From Parvibaculum sp. (GTDB taxonomy: Bacteria > Pseudomonadota > Alphaproteobacteria > Parvibaculales > Parvibaculaceae), in NCBI GenBank assembly GCA_013823365.1, contig PNMC01000001.1:1-64000 (forward strand): a DNA stretch of 64,000 nucleotides. Reading direction: 5' to 3'. A program made the position numbers and the translations under genes. Within the stretch, counting starts at the first letter, position 1. Each line of letters begins with the position of its first letter. Below are positions 56,110 through 64,000 of the stretch, piece after piece. The notes beneath the pieces are model-generated. The model was given only the letters and a program-made list of their open reading frames with translations. It did not search any database and was not told the origin of the DNA.

Positions 56110-58080
56110 ATGTTGCGTTCGATGGTCCGGGGCGGTTTCGCCGGAAGTTTCTTTGTATTGTCCGCGTGGACGGCGTTCCCCGGGGACGCGTTGGCCGAGG
56201 TTCCGCCAACGAGTGAGGACGCGGTGGTGTTGTCGCCACTCGTGATCAGCGCCACCTCCACGGAACGCGCCCTGCGCGATGCTCCCGCCAGCGTCACGGT
56301 AATCACAGGCGAAGAACTGCGCGAACGCCCGGTACTGGATCTCACCGATGCGTTGCGGGGCACGCCGGGTGTTACCATAAACAGCATCGGCCTCGGGCGC
56401 CGCGGCATCAGCATTCGCGGCATGCCTGAAGACTACACGCTGGTTTTGGTAGATGGTAAGCGCATTGCCAACGCAGGCAGCGCCATCGCCCATGCGGATT
56501 TCGATCTTGGCTGGGTACCGGTCGAAGCGATCGAGCGGATCGAAGTCGTGCGCGGCCCCATGTCCTCGCTCTACGGTTCGGAAGCGCTTGGCGGTGTCGT
56601 CAATATCATAACGCGCAGCGCGACAGACGAATGGCGGGGTAGCGCGACCATGCGTGGCGGGCTCCAGCAAGGCACAGGTGGTGACGAATATCAGATGGGT
56701 GTCTATCTGGGTGGTCCCATCGTTCCGGGAAAGCTTGGCATAAATTTCTACGGAGAGATGCAAGGGCAGGACGAGACGCCGGACGCCAATAACCCGCTGC
56801 TTTCGGAGCGCGAGAAGCGCGAAGGGAAGAGCGGTAACCTGACGCTCACCTTCAAGCCTGACGACGCCCAGCGCATCGATCTTGGCTATGGCTACAGCGA
56901 GGAAACGCGCAGCCGCAACACACAGACATCGGGCGGCGCGCCGGTGCTCTATACCTCGACCGATGACGTATGGCGCCAGCACCTCTCGCTCTCCCATACC
57001 GGCAAATGGTCATGGGGTGAAACGCGCCTGCGTGCTTATCGCTCGCAACTCGACCGGGACAACAAGCGTACCTTCGGCACGCCGACAGGCTCGGCGAAGA
57101 TCAGGGACGATGTTCTCGACGGGCATGTAACGGCTCCGGTCTTCGGTAGCCATGTGGTGAGTGCGGGCGGCGAATGGCGCCGTGAGAGTCTGGAGGATCC
57201 CACGGTCAATACGCAGGGTGAGGATGAGGCGAAGCGCTACGCCCTGTTCTTGCAGGATGAGTGGCAGCTCGCGCCGAACCTCTCCTTCGTATTCGGCAAT
57301 CGCGCCGATCATCACGAGCAATATGGCTGGGAGAACAGCCCGCGAGCCTATCTCGTCTATCATCCCACAGAACCCTGGACGCTGCGCGGCGGCGTGGGGC
57401 AGGGCTTCAAGGCGCCGACGCTCAAGGAGCTTTCGCCGGGATATCAGGCAGTGGCGGCAGGTGGGCGTTTCGTCATTGTCGGCAACCCGGACCTTGAGCC
57501 CGAGACGAGCACGACCTACGAATTCGGCGTTGAGTATGATGCGGGTAGCTGGAAGCTGGGTGGGACGGTGTTCCAGAACGACCTGGAAAATCTCATCCAG
57601 ACGCGATGCATCCTCTCATGCGGTATTTTCGGAGCGGAGCGTCGCACATACGAAAATGTGGACAAGGCGCGGATCCGCGGCGTCGAAGTCGGCGGCGGCG
57701 TGAACCTGCCATGGAATCTGCGGCTCGATGCGAACTATACCCACCTCGACACGGAGGACCGCACCACGGGTCTTGAACTCACCGAGCGTCCGCGCCATGC
57801 CGCCAATCTCACGCTGGCCTGGTTTCCGCTCGATGATCTCATGGCGCAGATTCGCAGCGAATATGTTGGCCGTCAGGTCGTTGTCTCCGGTGTAAACAGG
57901 TTGGATCTCAAAGCCTATTCGATCTGGTCCACGGACATATCCTATGAACTGACCGGCAGCACCACGCTGCGCGGTGGTATCGAGAATATCTTCGATGAAC
58001 GCCTTGTGGAGACTTCGCTCAACTATCCCTATGCCGAGCGTCGCCGCATGGTGTGGGTCGGACTTGGGTACAGTTTCTGA
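56110..58080 (+). CDS. TonB-dependent receptor (BtuB/CirA/ZnuD-type)
   Basis: DAVVLSPLVISATSTERALRDAPASVTVITGEELRERPVLDLTDALRGTPGVTINSIGLGRRGISIRGMPEDYTLVLVDGKRI...IEVVRGPMSSLYGSEALGGVVNIITR; ends YSF. Confidence 0.93.
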   Translation: MLRSMVRGGFAGSFFVLSAWTAFPGDALAEVPPTSEDAVVLSPLVISATSTERALRDAPASVTVITGEELRERPVLDLTDALRGTPGVTINSIGLGRRGISIRGMPEDYTLVLVDGKRIANAGSAIAHADFDLGWVPVEAIERIEVVRGPMSSLYGSEALGGVVNIITRSATDEWRGSATMRGGLQQGTGGDEYQMGVYLGGPIVPGKLGINFYGEMQGQDETPDANNPLLSEREKREGKSGNLTLTFKPDDAQRIDLGYGYSEETRSRNTQTSGGAPVLYTSTDDVWRQHLSLSHTGKWSWGETRLRAYRSQLDRDNKRTFGTPTGSAKIRDDVLDGHVTAPVFGSHVVSAGGEWRRESLEDPTVNTQGEDEAKRYALFLQDEWQLAPNLSFVFGNRADHHEQYGWENSPRAYLVYHPTEPWTLRGGVGQGFKAPTLKELSPGYQAVAAGGRFVIVGNPDLEPETSTTYEFGVEYDAGSWKLGGTVFQNDLENLIQTRCILSCGIFGAERRTYENVDKARIRGVEVGGGVNLPWNLRLDANYTHLDTEDRTTGLELTERPRHAANLTLAWFPLDDLMAQIRSEYVGRQVVVSGVNRLDLKAYSIWSTDISYELTGSTTLRGGIENIFDERLVETSLNYPYAERRRMVWVGLGYSF

Positions 58081-61000
58081 TGTTGCGTTTCGTTCTGTTC
58101 CTCGCGGCGCTGTTCGCGGTGGCGGCTCCTGCCGCCGCCGCGGATATGCGCGTTCGTGTCCTGACCAATGATTTTGTCCTGCCCGGCAAGTTCGCGAAGC
58201 TTGCCGACCTTGCCCGCGCGGAGGACATCGTTCTCGACGCTGTTAATGTGAGCCGGGCGGGCGGCGCGCCGGCCGATTGGCTTGCCGGCGCCGATCTTCT
58301 GATCATCGATGCGCCCCGCCCGAATGACCGCGCTGAAGTCCTGGAGCGCCTTGCCGGGTCGCACGAGGCCGAGGGCGCGGTCCCTTGGGTTCTGATCGGC
58401 GGGGGTCCGCCCGCCTTTGGCGGAATCGATCCTCGTCAGGCAAGAACATTCGTTGCCTACTACAGCAATGGTGGCGACGCGAATATGCGTCACCTGTTTG
58501 CTCACATTCGTGCCTGGCGCGATGGCGGGGACACGGCGTCGATCCCGCCGCCCCTGGTCCTGCCGAAACAGGGTATCTATCACCCCGATGCGCCGGAAAT
58601 CTTCACGGCGCCGGAAGAATATCTTGCCTGGGGCAAGGATCGCTGGAAGCCGGATGCAGCGAAACTAGCCCTGTCCATCCATGATGGCTACCTGTCGAGC
58701 ATGCAGACCGGGCCGATCGACGACATCATTCGCGGTGCGGAGAAACGCGGCCTGATTCCGCTCGCCTTCTGGTTCGACGCGCGCGACGCGGTGGGCCTGC
58801 GTTCGGTATTGGAGCCCGCCGGCGCGGACATGCTGCTCAACCTCACCCATATGCAGAATGGCCCGGCGCGGCAGGAAGAATTCCTCGCTCTCGGTATTCC
58901 CGTTCTGCAGGGCTTGTCGCATCGGATGGGCACGCGCGATGCGTGGCGCGGCGCTTCAAGCGGTGTACCGATGCATATGGTGGCGCCCTTCCTGTCGGTA
59001 ACGGAAACCTGGGGCATGAGCGACCCGCTCGTGCTCGATGCGGTGGAGGACGGTGAGCCCGTATCCATCGAGGAACAGGTGGACCTGCTTCTCGGCAAGG
59101 CGGTCGCGCTTGGCGCATTGCGGAAAACGCCAGACCCGGAGAAGCGTCTCGCGCTGATGTTCTGGAACTACCCGCCGGGTGAGCGGAACTTCTCGGCATC
59201 GAACCTTAATGTGCCGCGCAGTCTCGAACAATTGACGGCGGCGCTTGCCGAGGCGGGATATGATGTACCCGCAGCGGACGAAGAAGCCTTGATCGCCGCC
59301 GGGCAGAAGATGCTCGCCGGTTTCTATCGGCCGGAAACGCTGCCGGCGCTTTATGAAGAGGGGCTCGCGGCTGCATTCCCCGTCGAGGCATATGAGAAGT
59401 GGCTTGCAGACCTCCCCGCCTTTATTCGCGACCAAATGGAATCCCGTTACGGCGCGGCGGCGGCAAGCCCGCATCTTCACGATGTCGGCGGCAGACAGCA
59501 TTTTCTGATCCCGCGTCTTGCGCTCGGCAAGCTTCTCATCATGCCGCAGCCGCCGCGCTCCGGCGAGACGGGTGCTTCCTATCATGATGGCAAGGAGCCG
59601 CCATCGCACGCCTACCTTGCGACCTATCTCTATTTGCGTGAGGCATTCGGCGCGCATGCGCTCATCCATTTCGGAACGCATGGCACACAAGAATGGACGC
59701 CGGGCAAGGATCGCGGGCTGTGGGCCTATGACTATCCCTACCTTGCACTTGGCGATCTGCCGGTCTTCTATCCCTATATCCAGGACAATATTGCCGAGGC
59801 CATACAGGCGAAGCGGCGCGGGCGCGCGGTTATCGTCAGCCATCAGACGCCGCCCTTCGCGCCTGCCGGTCTTTATGACGAACTGCGCGACCTGCACGAC
59901 CTGATCCATGAATATGAACAGCTCATGGAAGGCGCCGTGCGCGAGGAGACGGCTTCACGCATCGCCGCACTTGCCCTTTCAAGCGGACTTGCCGCAGACA
60001 TGGAGTGGGATGAGGCGCGCATCGATGCGGATTTCGACGGCTTCATGAGGGACATGCACGATCAACTGCACGTCGTGGCGGGGGCTGCGATGCCGCTCGG
60101 TCTGCATACATTCGGCAAGGCCGCTGCGCCAGAGCATCGGTTGACGACCGTCATTCAGCAGCTGGGCCGGGACTTCTATGCCAGGCTCATCGACGATCCG
60201 GACGAAATGTTCGCGGACGAAAGCGACAAGGTCGAAGAGTCTCCGGCCTGGACGTTTCTTGCGCGCTACCTCCGCGAGGGCGGTGCGACCGAAGAGATAG
60301 ACGATCCCGACCTCCGGGCCATGGTTGAGCGCGGTATCGGCCTCGACAGACATCTCGCCGATGTTCGCGAGATCGATGCATTGCTGGCGGGCCTTGCCGG
60401 CGGCTTCGTCGTGCCGGGCTCCGGCGGCGACCCGATCCGCAACCCGGACGTACCGAACGGACGAAATCTCTATGCCTTCGAAGCAAACAAGATCCCGACG
60501 CGCGCAGCCTATGAGTCAGGCGGAGAAGCCTTTACAGCGCTTGTGGACGCCTTCCGCGAGGAACATGGCCGCATGCCGGAGAAGCTCGCCTTCTCGCTCT
60601 GGTCGTCCGAGGCCTTGCGCCATCTCGGCGTGCTCGAGGCACAGGTGCTGCACGCGCTGGGGCTCCGCCCCGTCTGGGACGAGGGCGGCAGGGTCGTGGC
60701 GCTCGACATCATTCCATCGGTTGAGCTCGGCCGGCCCCGCGTCGACGCAGTGTTGCAGGTGACAAGCGTCTATCGCGACCAGTTCGATCACTTCATGAGG
60801 CTGCTCGCCGATGCAGTCGAGAGAATTGCGGCGCTGGAGGAAGAAGAGGGCAATGCGGTCGCGCAGAATGCCGCCCGTATCGCCGCCGCACTGGAGGCGG
60901 AAGGCATCGCGCCGGATGAGGCGAGGGGACTCGCGGCCTTGCGCATTTTCTCGAATGAGCCCGGCGACTACGGAACCGGACTGCCTGACGCGACGCTCGC

Positions 61001-61916
61001 TTCCACCGAATGGGAGGATGACGCGCCTCTCGCCGAGAATTTCCTTGCGCGCATGCGCTATGCTTACGGAAGTTCCCATTGGGGTGAGACACCCGCCGGA
61101 GCGAATCTTCTCGCCGAACAGCTCCGCGGGACGGACGCGGCCATCCTGTCGCGGTCTTCCAATCTGCATGGTGTTCTCTCGACGGATCATCCCTTCGAAT
61201 ATCTCGGCGGCCTCGCGCTGGCCGTGCGTCACCTCGATGGCAAGAGCCCCTCACTCTATATATCCGACCTCCGGGACCGCGAACCGCGCCTCACGACAGC
61301 GGCACGCTTTCTCGCCAGCGAATTGCGCAGCCGCTACCTCAACCCAGCCTGGATCGAGGGTATGAAGGAAGAGGGGTATGCGGGCACGCTGGAGATGTTG
61401 AACGCGGTCAACAATCTCTGGGGCTGGCAGGTCACGGCGCCGGAAACGGTGCGTGCCGATCAATGGCAGGCCGTGCACGACACCTATGTGGCAGACAAGC
61501 GCGGCCTTGATCTCCAGGAATGGTTCGAAGCGCATAACGCGGCGGCGCAGGCGCAACTCATCGAGCGCCTGCTCGAGGCGATTCGCAAGGGCTACTGGGA
61601 CGCTTCGGAAGAGACGCGCCGGGAGATTGCCGAACGCTGGCAGGAATTGCAGCAACAGGACGTGCCGCCCGTGGCCGAGGTAACGAGAGAATTTGCTGCA
61701 CAGATGGCGGCGGGATTCGGCCTTTCCGCTGCGGCGCCCACGGTGCAAGGCGGCGAGAGCGCGGCTTCGGTATCCGTCCAGGGGCAGGTGATGGAGCCCG
61801 TTGCACCGCCTCAAGGCTCGGCGCCGCAACACTGGCGCTATTGGATCGGCCTTTCCCTGCTAGCGATTTTCTTCATGCTCGGTGCGCTGCGCCAGCTTCG
61901 TACCGCTCGACACTGA
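58080..61916 (+). CDS. CobN/BchH-family chelatase-like protein with N-terminal signal peptide and C-terminal TM anchor
   Basis: MLRFVLFLAALFAVAAPAAAADMRVRVL; LIHFGTHGTQEWTPGKDRGLWAYDYPYLALGDLPVFYPYIQDNIAEAIQAKRRGRAVIVSHQTPPF; C-term WRYWIGLSLLAIFFMLGALRQLRTARH; start overlaps the receptor stop. Confidence 0.9.
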   Translation: MLRFVLFLAALFAVAAPAAAADMRVRVLTNDFVLPGKFAKLADLARAEDIVLDAVNVSRAGGAPADWLAGADLLIIDAPRPNDRAEVLERLAGSHEAEGAVPWVLIGGGPPAFGGIDPRQARTFVAYYSNGGDANMRHLFAHIRAWRDGGDTASIPPPLVLPKQGIYHPDAPEIFTAPEEYLAWGKDRWKPDAAKLALSIHDGYLSSMQTGPIDDIIRGAEKRGLIPLAFWFDARDAVGLRSVLEPAGADMLLNLTHMQNGPARQEEFLALGIPVLQGLSHRMGTRDAWRGASSGVPMHMVAPFLSVTETWGMSDPLVLDAVEDGEPVSIEEQVDLLLGKAVALGALRKTPDPEKRLALMFWNYPPGERNFSASNLNVPRSLEQLTAALAEAGYDVPAADEEALIAAGQKMLAGFYRPETLPALYEEGLAAAFPVEAYEKWLADLPAFIRDQMESRYGAAAASPHLHDVGGRQHFLIPRLALGKLLIMPQPPRSGETGASYHDGKEPPSHAYLATYLYLREAFGAHALIHFGTHGTQEWTPGKDRGLWAYDYPYLALGDLPVFYPYIQDNIAEAIQAKRRGRAVIVSHQTPPFAPAGLYDELRDLHDLIHEYEQLMEGAVREETASRIAALALSSGLAADMEWDEARIDADFDGFMRDMHDQLHVVAGAAMPLGLHTFGKAAAPEHRLTTVIQQLGRDFYARLIDDPDEMFADESDKVEESPAWTFLARYLREGGATEEIDDPDLRAMVERGIGLDRHLADVREIDALLAGLAGGFVVPGSGGDPIRNPDVPNGRNLYAFEANKIPTRAAYESGGEAFTALVDAFREEHGRMPEKLAFSLWSSEALRHLGVLEAQVLHALGLRPVWDEGGRVVALDIIPSVELGRPRVDAVLQVTSVYRDQFDHFMRLLADAVERIAALEEEEGNAVAQNAARIAAALEAEGIAPDEARGLAALRIFSNEPGDYGTGLPDATLASTEWEDDAPLAENFLARMRYAYGSSHWGETPAGANLLAEQLRGTDAAILSRSSNLHGVLSTDHPFEYLGGLALAVRHLDGKSPSLYISDLRDREPRLTTAARFLASELRSRYLNPAWIEGMKEEGYAGTLEMLNAVNNLWGWQVTAPETVRADQWQAVHDTYVADKRGLDLQEWFEAHNAAAQAQLIERLLEAIRKGYWDASEETRREIAERWQELQQQDVPPVAEVTREFAAQMAAGFGLSAAAPTVQGGESAASVSVQGQVMEPVAPPQGSAPQHWRYWIGLSLLAIFFMLGALRQLRTARH

Positions 61917-61931
61917 TGACCGGAGATTTGT

Positions 61932-62420
61932 ATGAGTGCCCTTGAAGGCAGTCTCTACGAGATTGCACAGATATTTCTTGCCCCCGTTCTTCTGCTTATT
62001 CTCGCATCGCTCGCCTACAGCTTCCTGCTGCTGGGCAGCTTTGCGGTTGAGGTTTGGCAGCGCCGTAATCCATCCTTCCGGTCTGTCTTCCTTGATGAGG
62101 CGAGCAGGAGCGGCGCTTCGAGCGACGATCTTGAGCTCCGTATTCTGAAGCAGCTCGAATGGCCGCGGATCGTTTCCCGCAGCACGCCGATGCTGGGCCT
62201 GGTGGCGACCATGATCCCCATGGGTCCGGCGCTCCTCGCCCTCGCCGAAAACGACACCGCGAACGTCGGACGCAATCTCGTCGTCGCCTTCTCGGCCGTC
62301 ATTCTTGCGCTGATCTCGGCGAGCATCTGTTTTTTCGTCATGACGGTTCGCCGCCGCTGGCTGTTGCAGGAACTGCGCCTCGTTGAGAAGGCGAGGGAGG
62401 CACGTCATGCGGTTTCTTGA
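61932..62420 (+). CDS. MotA/TolQ/ExbB-like proton channel family protein
   Basis: LAPVLLLILASLAYSFLLLGSFAVEVWQRR...RIVSRSTPMLGLVATMIPMGPALLALAENDTANVGRNLVVAFSAVILALISASICFFV. Confidence 0.85.
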   Translation: MSALEGSLYEIAQIFLAPVLLLILASLAYSFLLLGSFAVEVWQRRNPSFRSVFLDEASRSGASSDDLELRILKQLEWPRIVSRSTPMLGLVATMIPMGPALLALAENDTANVGRNLVVAFSAVILALISASICFFVMTVRRRWLLQELRLVEKAREARHAVS

Positions 62421-62727
62421 TCGCGAGGACGATGACGATCCGCTTCTTTCGATCGTCAACCTGGTCGATCTCTTTCTCGTCATCATCGGCGTCCTGATGG
62501 TGGTGATCGTCACCAATCCGCTCAATCCCTTTTCAAGCGCGAATGTCACCGTCATCGAAAATCCCGGCGAAGCCGATATGCGGATCGTGGTGAAGCGCGG
62601 TGAGGAACTGACGCGCTATGAGTCGACCGGCGAGATCGGCGAGGGCGAGGGCATCAGGGCGGGCATCACCTACCGCCTGCCGGATGGCCGCCTGGTTTAT
62701 GTGCCGGAAGGTGAGGGCGCAGAGTAG
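62407..62727 (+). CDS. DUF2149 domain protein (ExbD-like N-terminal TM)
   Basis: MRFLDREDDDDPLLSIVNLVDLFLVIIGVLMVVIVTNPLNPFSSANVTVIENPGEADMRIVVKRGEELTRYESTGEIGEGEGIRAGITYRLPDGRLVYVPEGEGAE. Confidence 0.85.
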   Translation: MRFLDREDDDDPLLSIVNLVDLFLVIIGVLMVVIVTNPLNPFSSANVTVIENPGEADMRIVVKRGEELTRYESTGEIGEGEGIRAGITYRLPDGRLVYVPEGEGAE

Positions 62728-62804
62728 AGAACCTTCGGCCGGCCCGGCATGCCGGGCAAGGAGCCTGCGGGCCGGCAGGGCTGAAAATTCTCACGATAAG
62801 CCGC

Positions 62805-62835
62805 TTGACAAAAATGTAATGTATATTACATTACA
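62805..62835 (+). promoter_or_regulatory. promoter plus operator for RND efflux gene
   Basis: TTGACA (62805-62810), N16, TACATT; perfect inverted repeat TGTAATGTA-TAT-TACATTACA at 62815-62835 covers the spacer and -10. Confidence 0.7.
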
Positions 62836-62939
62836 ACTCCAGGCCGTTCCGGCTGCGGCGTCCCTCTGCCGCTTGGCGCACCTCCCCCCTCCTCTGCGCA
62901 CCGGGACGGCCTCCTTCGTTGTTACCGACAGGAGTCGAG

Positions 62940-64000
62940 ATGCGTGGCGGTGTGTTTGTGGGGCTCGCGGCTTTCCTCATGGCAGCGGCGGTCCTGAGCG
63001 GATGTGACAACAGCGAAGAGCAGGGCGGGCCACCGCCGCCGGAAGTGGGGGTCGTGACGGTCAAGCCCGAGCGGCTCGAAGTCACGACCGAACTTTCCGG
63101 GCGAACCTCCGCTTACCGCGTGGCCGAGATCCGTCCCCAAGTGACAGGCATCGTGCAGAAGCGCCTTTTCGAGGAGGGCGCCAGGGTCGAGGAGGGCCAG
63201 CAGCTCTACCAGATCGACCCGGCGCTCTATCAGGCGAATTTCGATGCAGCGAAAGCGGCGCTCGCAAAGGCCGTGGCAAATGAAAGGGCCGCTGGGACGC
63301 GCGCCGCGCGCTATAGGGAGCTGGTCGAGGTCAATGCGGTGAGCAAGCAGGACTATGACGACGTCATGGCTACGCTCGCCCAGAATTCCGCGGATGTCGC
63401 CTCCGCCAAGGCGAACCTCGATACGGCCGAGACAAATCTGGCCTATACCAAGGTTTTTGCGCCGATCTCTGGGATCATTGGACGATCCACGGTAACGGAA
63501 GGCGCGCTGGTGACGGCGAACCAGGCAACCGAGCTTGCCACCGTGACGCAGCTAGACCCCATCTATGTCGATCTCACGCAATCGGCGTCGGAAATGCTGC
63601 GAATGCAGCGCGCAATGGTCGAGGGCCGCATTCAGGGTGCGGCGGACGGTAAGGCGCCTGTGACACTGAAGCTCGAAGGCGGCGAAGAGCAATATGGCGG
63701 CACCGGCGAATTGCAGTTCTCCGGCGTCACGGTGGCGCCGGACACGAGCATGGTCCAGCTGCGCGCGATCTTCCCCAATCCCAATGCTGAGCTTCTGCCC
63801 GGCCTCTTTGTCAGGGCGGTCGTGAAGCAGGGCGCTCTCGAAAGCGCGATCCTCGTTCCGCAGCAGGGCGTCTCGCGGAGTCCGGATGGGCAGGCGCAGG
63901 TCTGGCTTGTCGGCGAGGACGGGACGGCAATGCAGAAATCGGTCACCGCGTCGCGCGCCATCGGCGACAAATGGCTCATCACTGAGGGGCTCGAAGCGGG
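62940..64000 (+). CDS. RND efflux periplasmic adaptor (AcrA/MexA family), truncated by window end
   Basis: MRGGVFVGLAAFLMAAAVLSGCDNSEEQGGPPPPEVGVVTVKPERLEVTTELSGRTSAYRVAEIRPQVTGIVQKRLFEEGARVEEGQQLYQIDPALYQANFDAAKAAL. Confidence 0.93.
   Translation, partial: MRGGVFVGLAAFLMAAAVLSGCDNSEEQGGPPPPEVGVVTVKPERLEVTTELSGRTSAYRVAEIRPQVTGIVQKRLFEEGARVEEGQQLYQIDPALYQANFDAAKAALAKAVANERAAGTRAARYRELVEVNAVSKQDYDDVMATLAQNSADVASAKANLDTAETNLAYTKVFAPISGIIGRSTVTEGALVTANQATELATVTQLDPIYVDLTQSASEMLRMQRAMVEGRIQGAADGKAPVTLKLEGGEEQYGGTGELQFSGVTVAPDTSMVQLRAIFPNPNAELLPGLFVRAVVKQGALESAILVPQQGVSRSPDGQAQVWLVGEDGTAMQKSVTASRAIGDKWLITEGLEA

Noticed and set aside
1-64000. CRISPR arrays, tRNA/rRNA genes, insertion sequences, prophage
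   Set aside because: No regularly spaced repeats, no tRNA TpsiC-arm-containing cloverleaf, no transposase or integrase signatures were seen in either strand or in the ORF track.

Overview
64 kb of high-GC bacterial chromosome. Gene content and regulatory motifs (EcfG-type general stress response, NasT/ANTAR, Zur-like box) point to an alphaproteobacterium; this is an inference. I found no rRNA, tRNA, CRISPR array or clear mobile element. Main blocks: (1) 0-10 kb: housekeeping and accessory genes with several MarR, Rrf2 and TetR regulators. (2) 10.6-15.6 kb: a general-stress-response cluster with an EcfG-like sigma factor, several GGAAC-N17/18-GTT promoters and a candidate stress-controlled small RNA with a C-rich linker and intrinsic terminator. 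(3) 15.7-28.5 kb: mobA, a mobB with an in-frame TGA, nasT, then a nitrate assimilation operon (porin, nrtABC, nirBD, nasA, cobA) behind a leader with three ANTAR-type A-x-x-G hexaloop hairpins and an overlapping terminator. (4) 32-41.5 kb: catabolic genes, including an unusual AraC regulator-acetamidase/formamidase fusion. (5) 42-52 kb: a TonB-dependent receptor, MFS, RutA-like, RutB-like, M20, RutF-like, TonB/ExbB/ExbD/ExbD run behind a near-perfect sigma-54 promoter, a candidate nitrogen-limitation scavenging system. (6) 56-62.7 kb: a TonB-dependent receptor, membrane-anchored CobN-like chelatase, ExbB-like and DUF2149 cassette behind a Zur-like box, a candidate metal or metallo-tetrapyrrole uptake and dechelation system. 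(7) The window ends inside an RND efflux adaptor gene. All family calls come from reading the translations; no database search was run.
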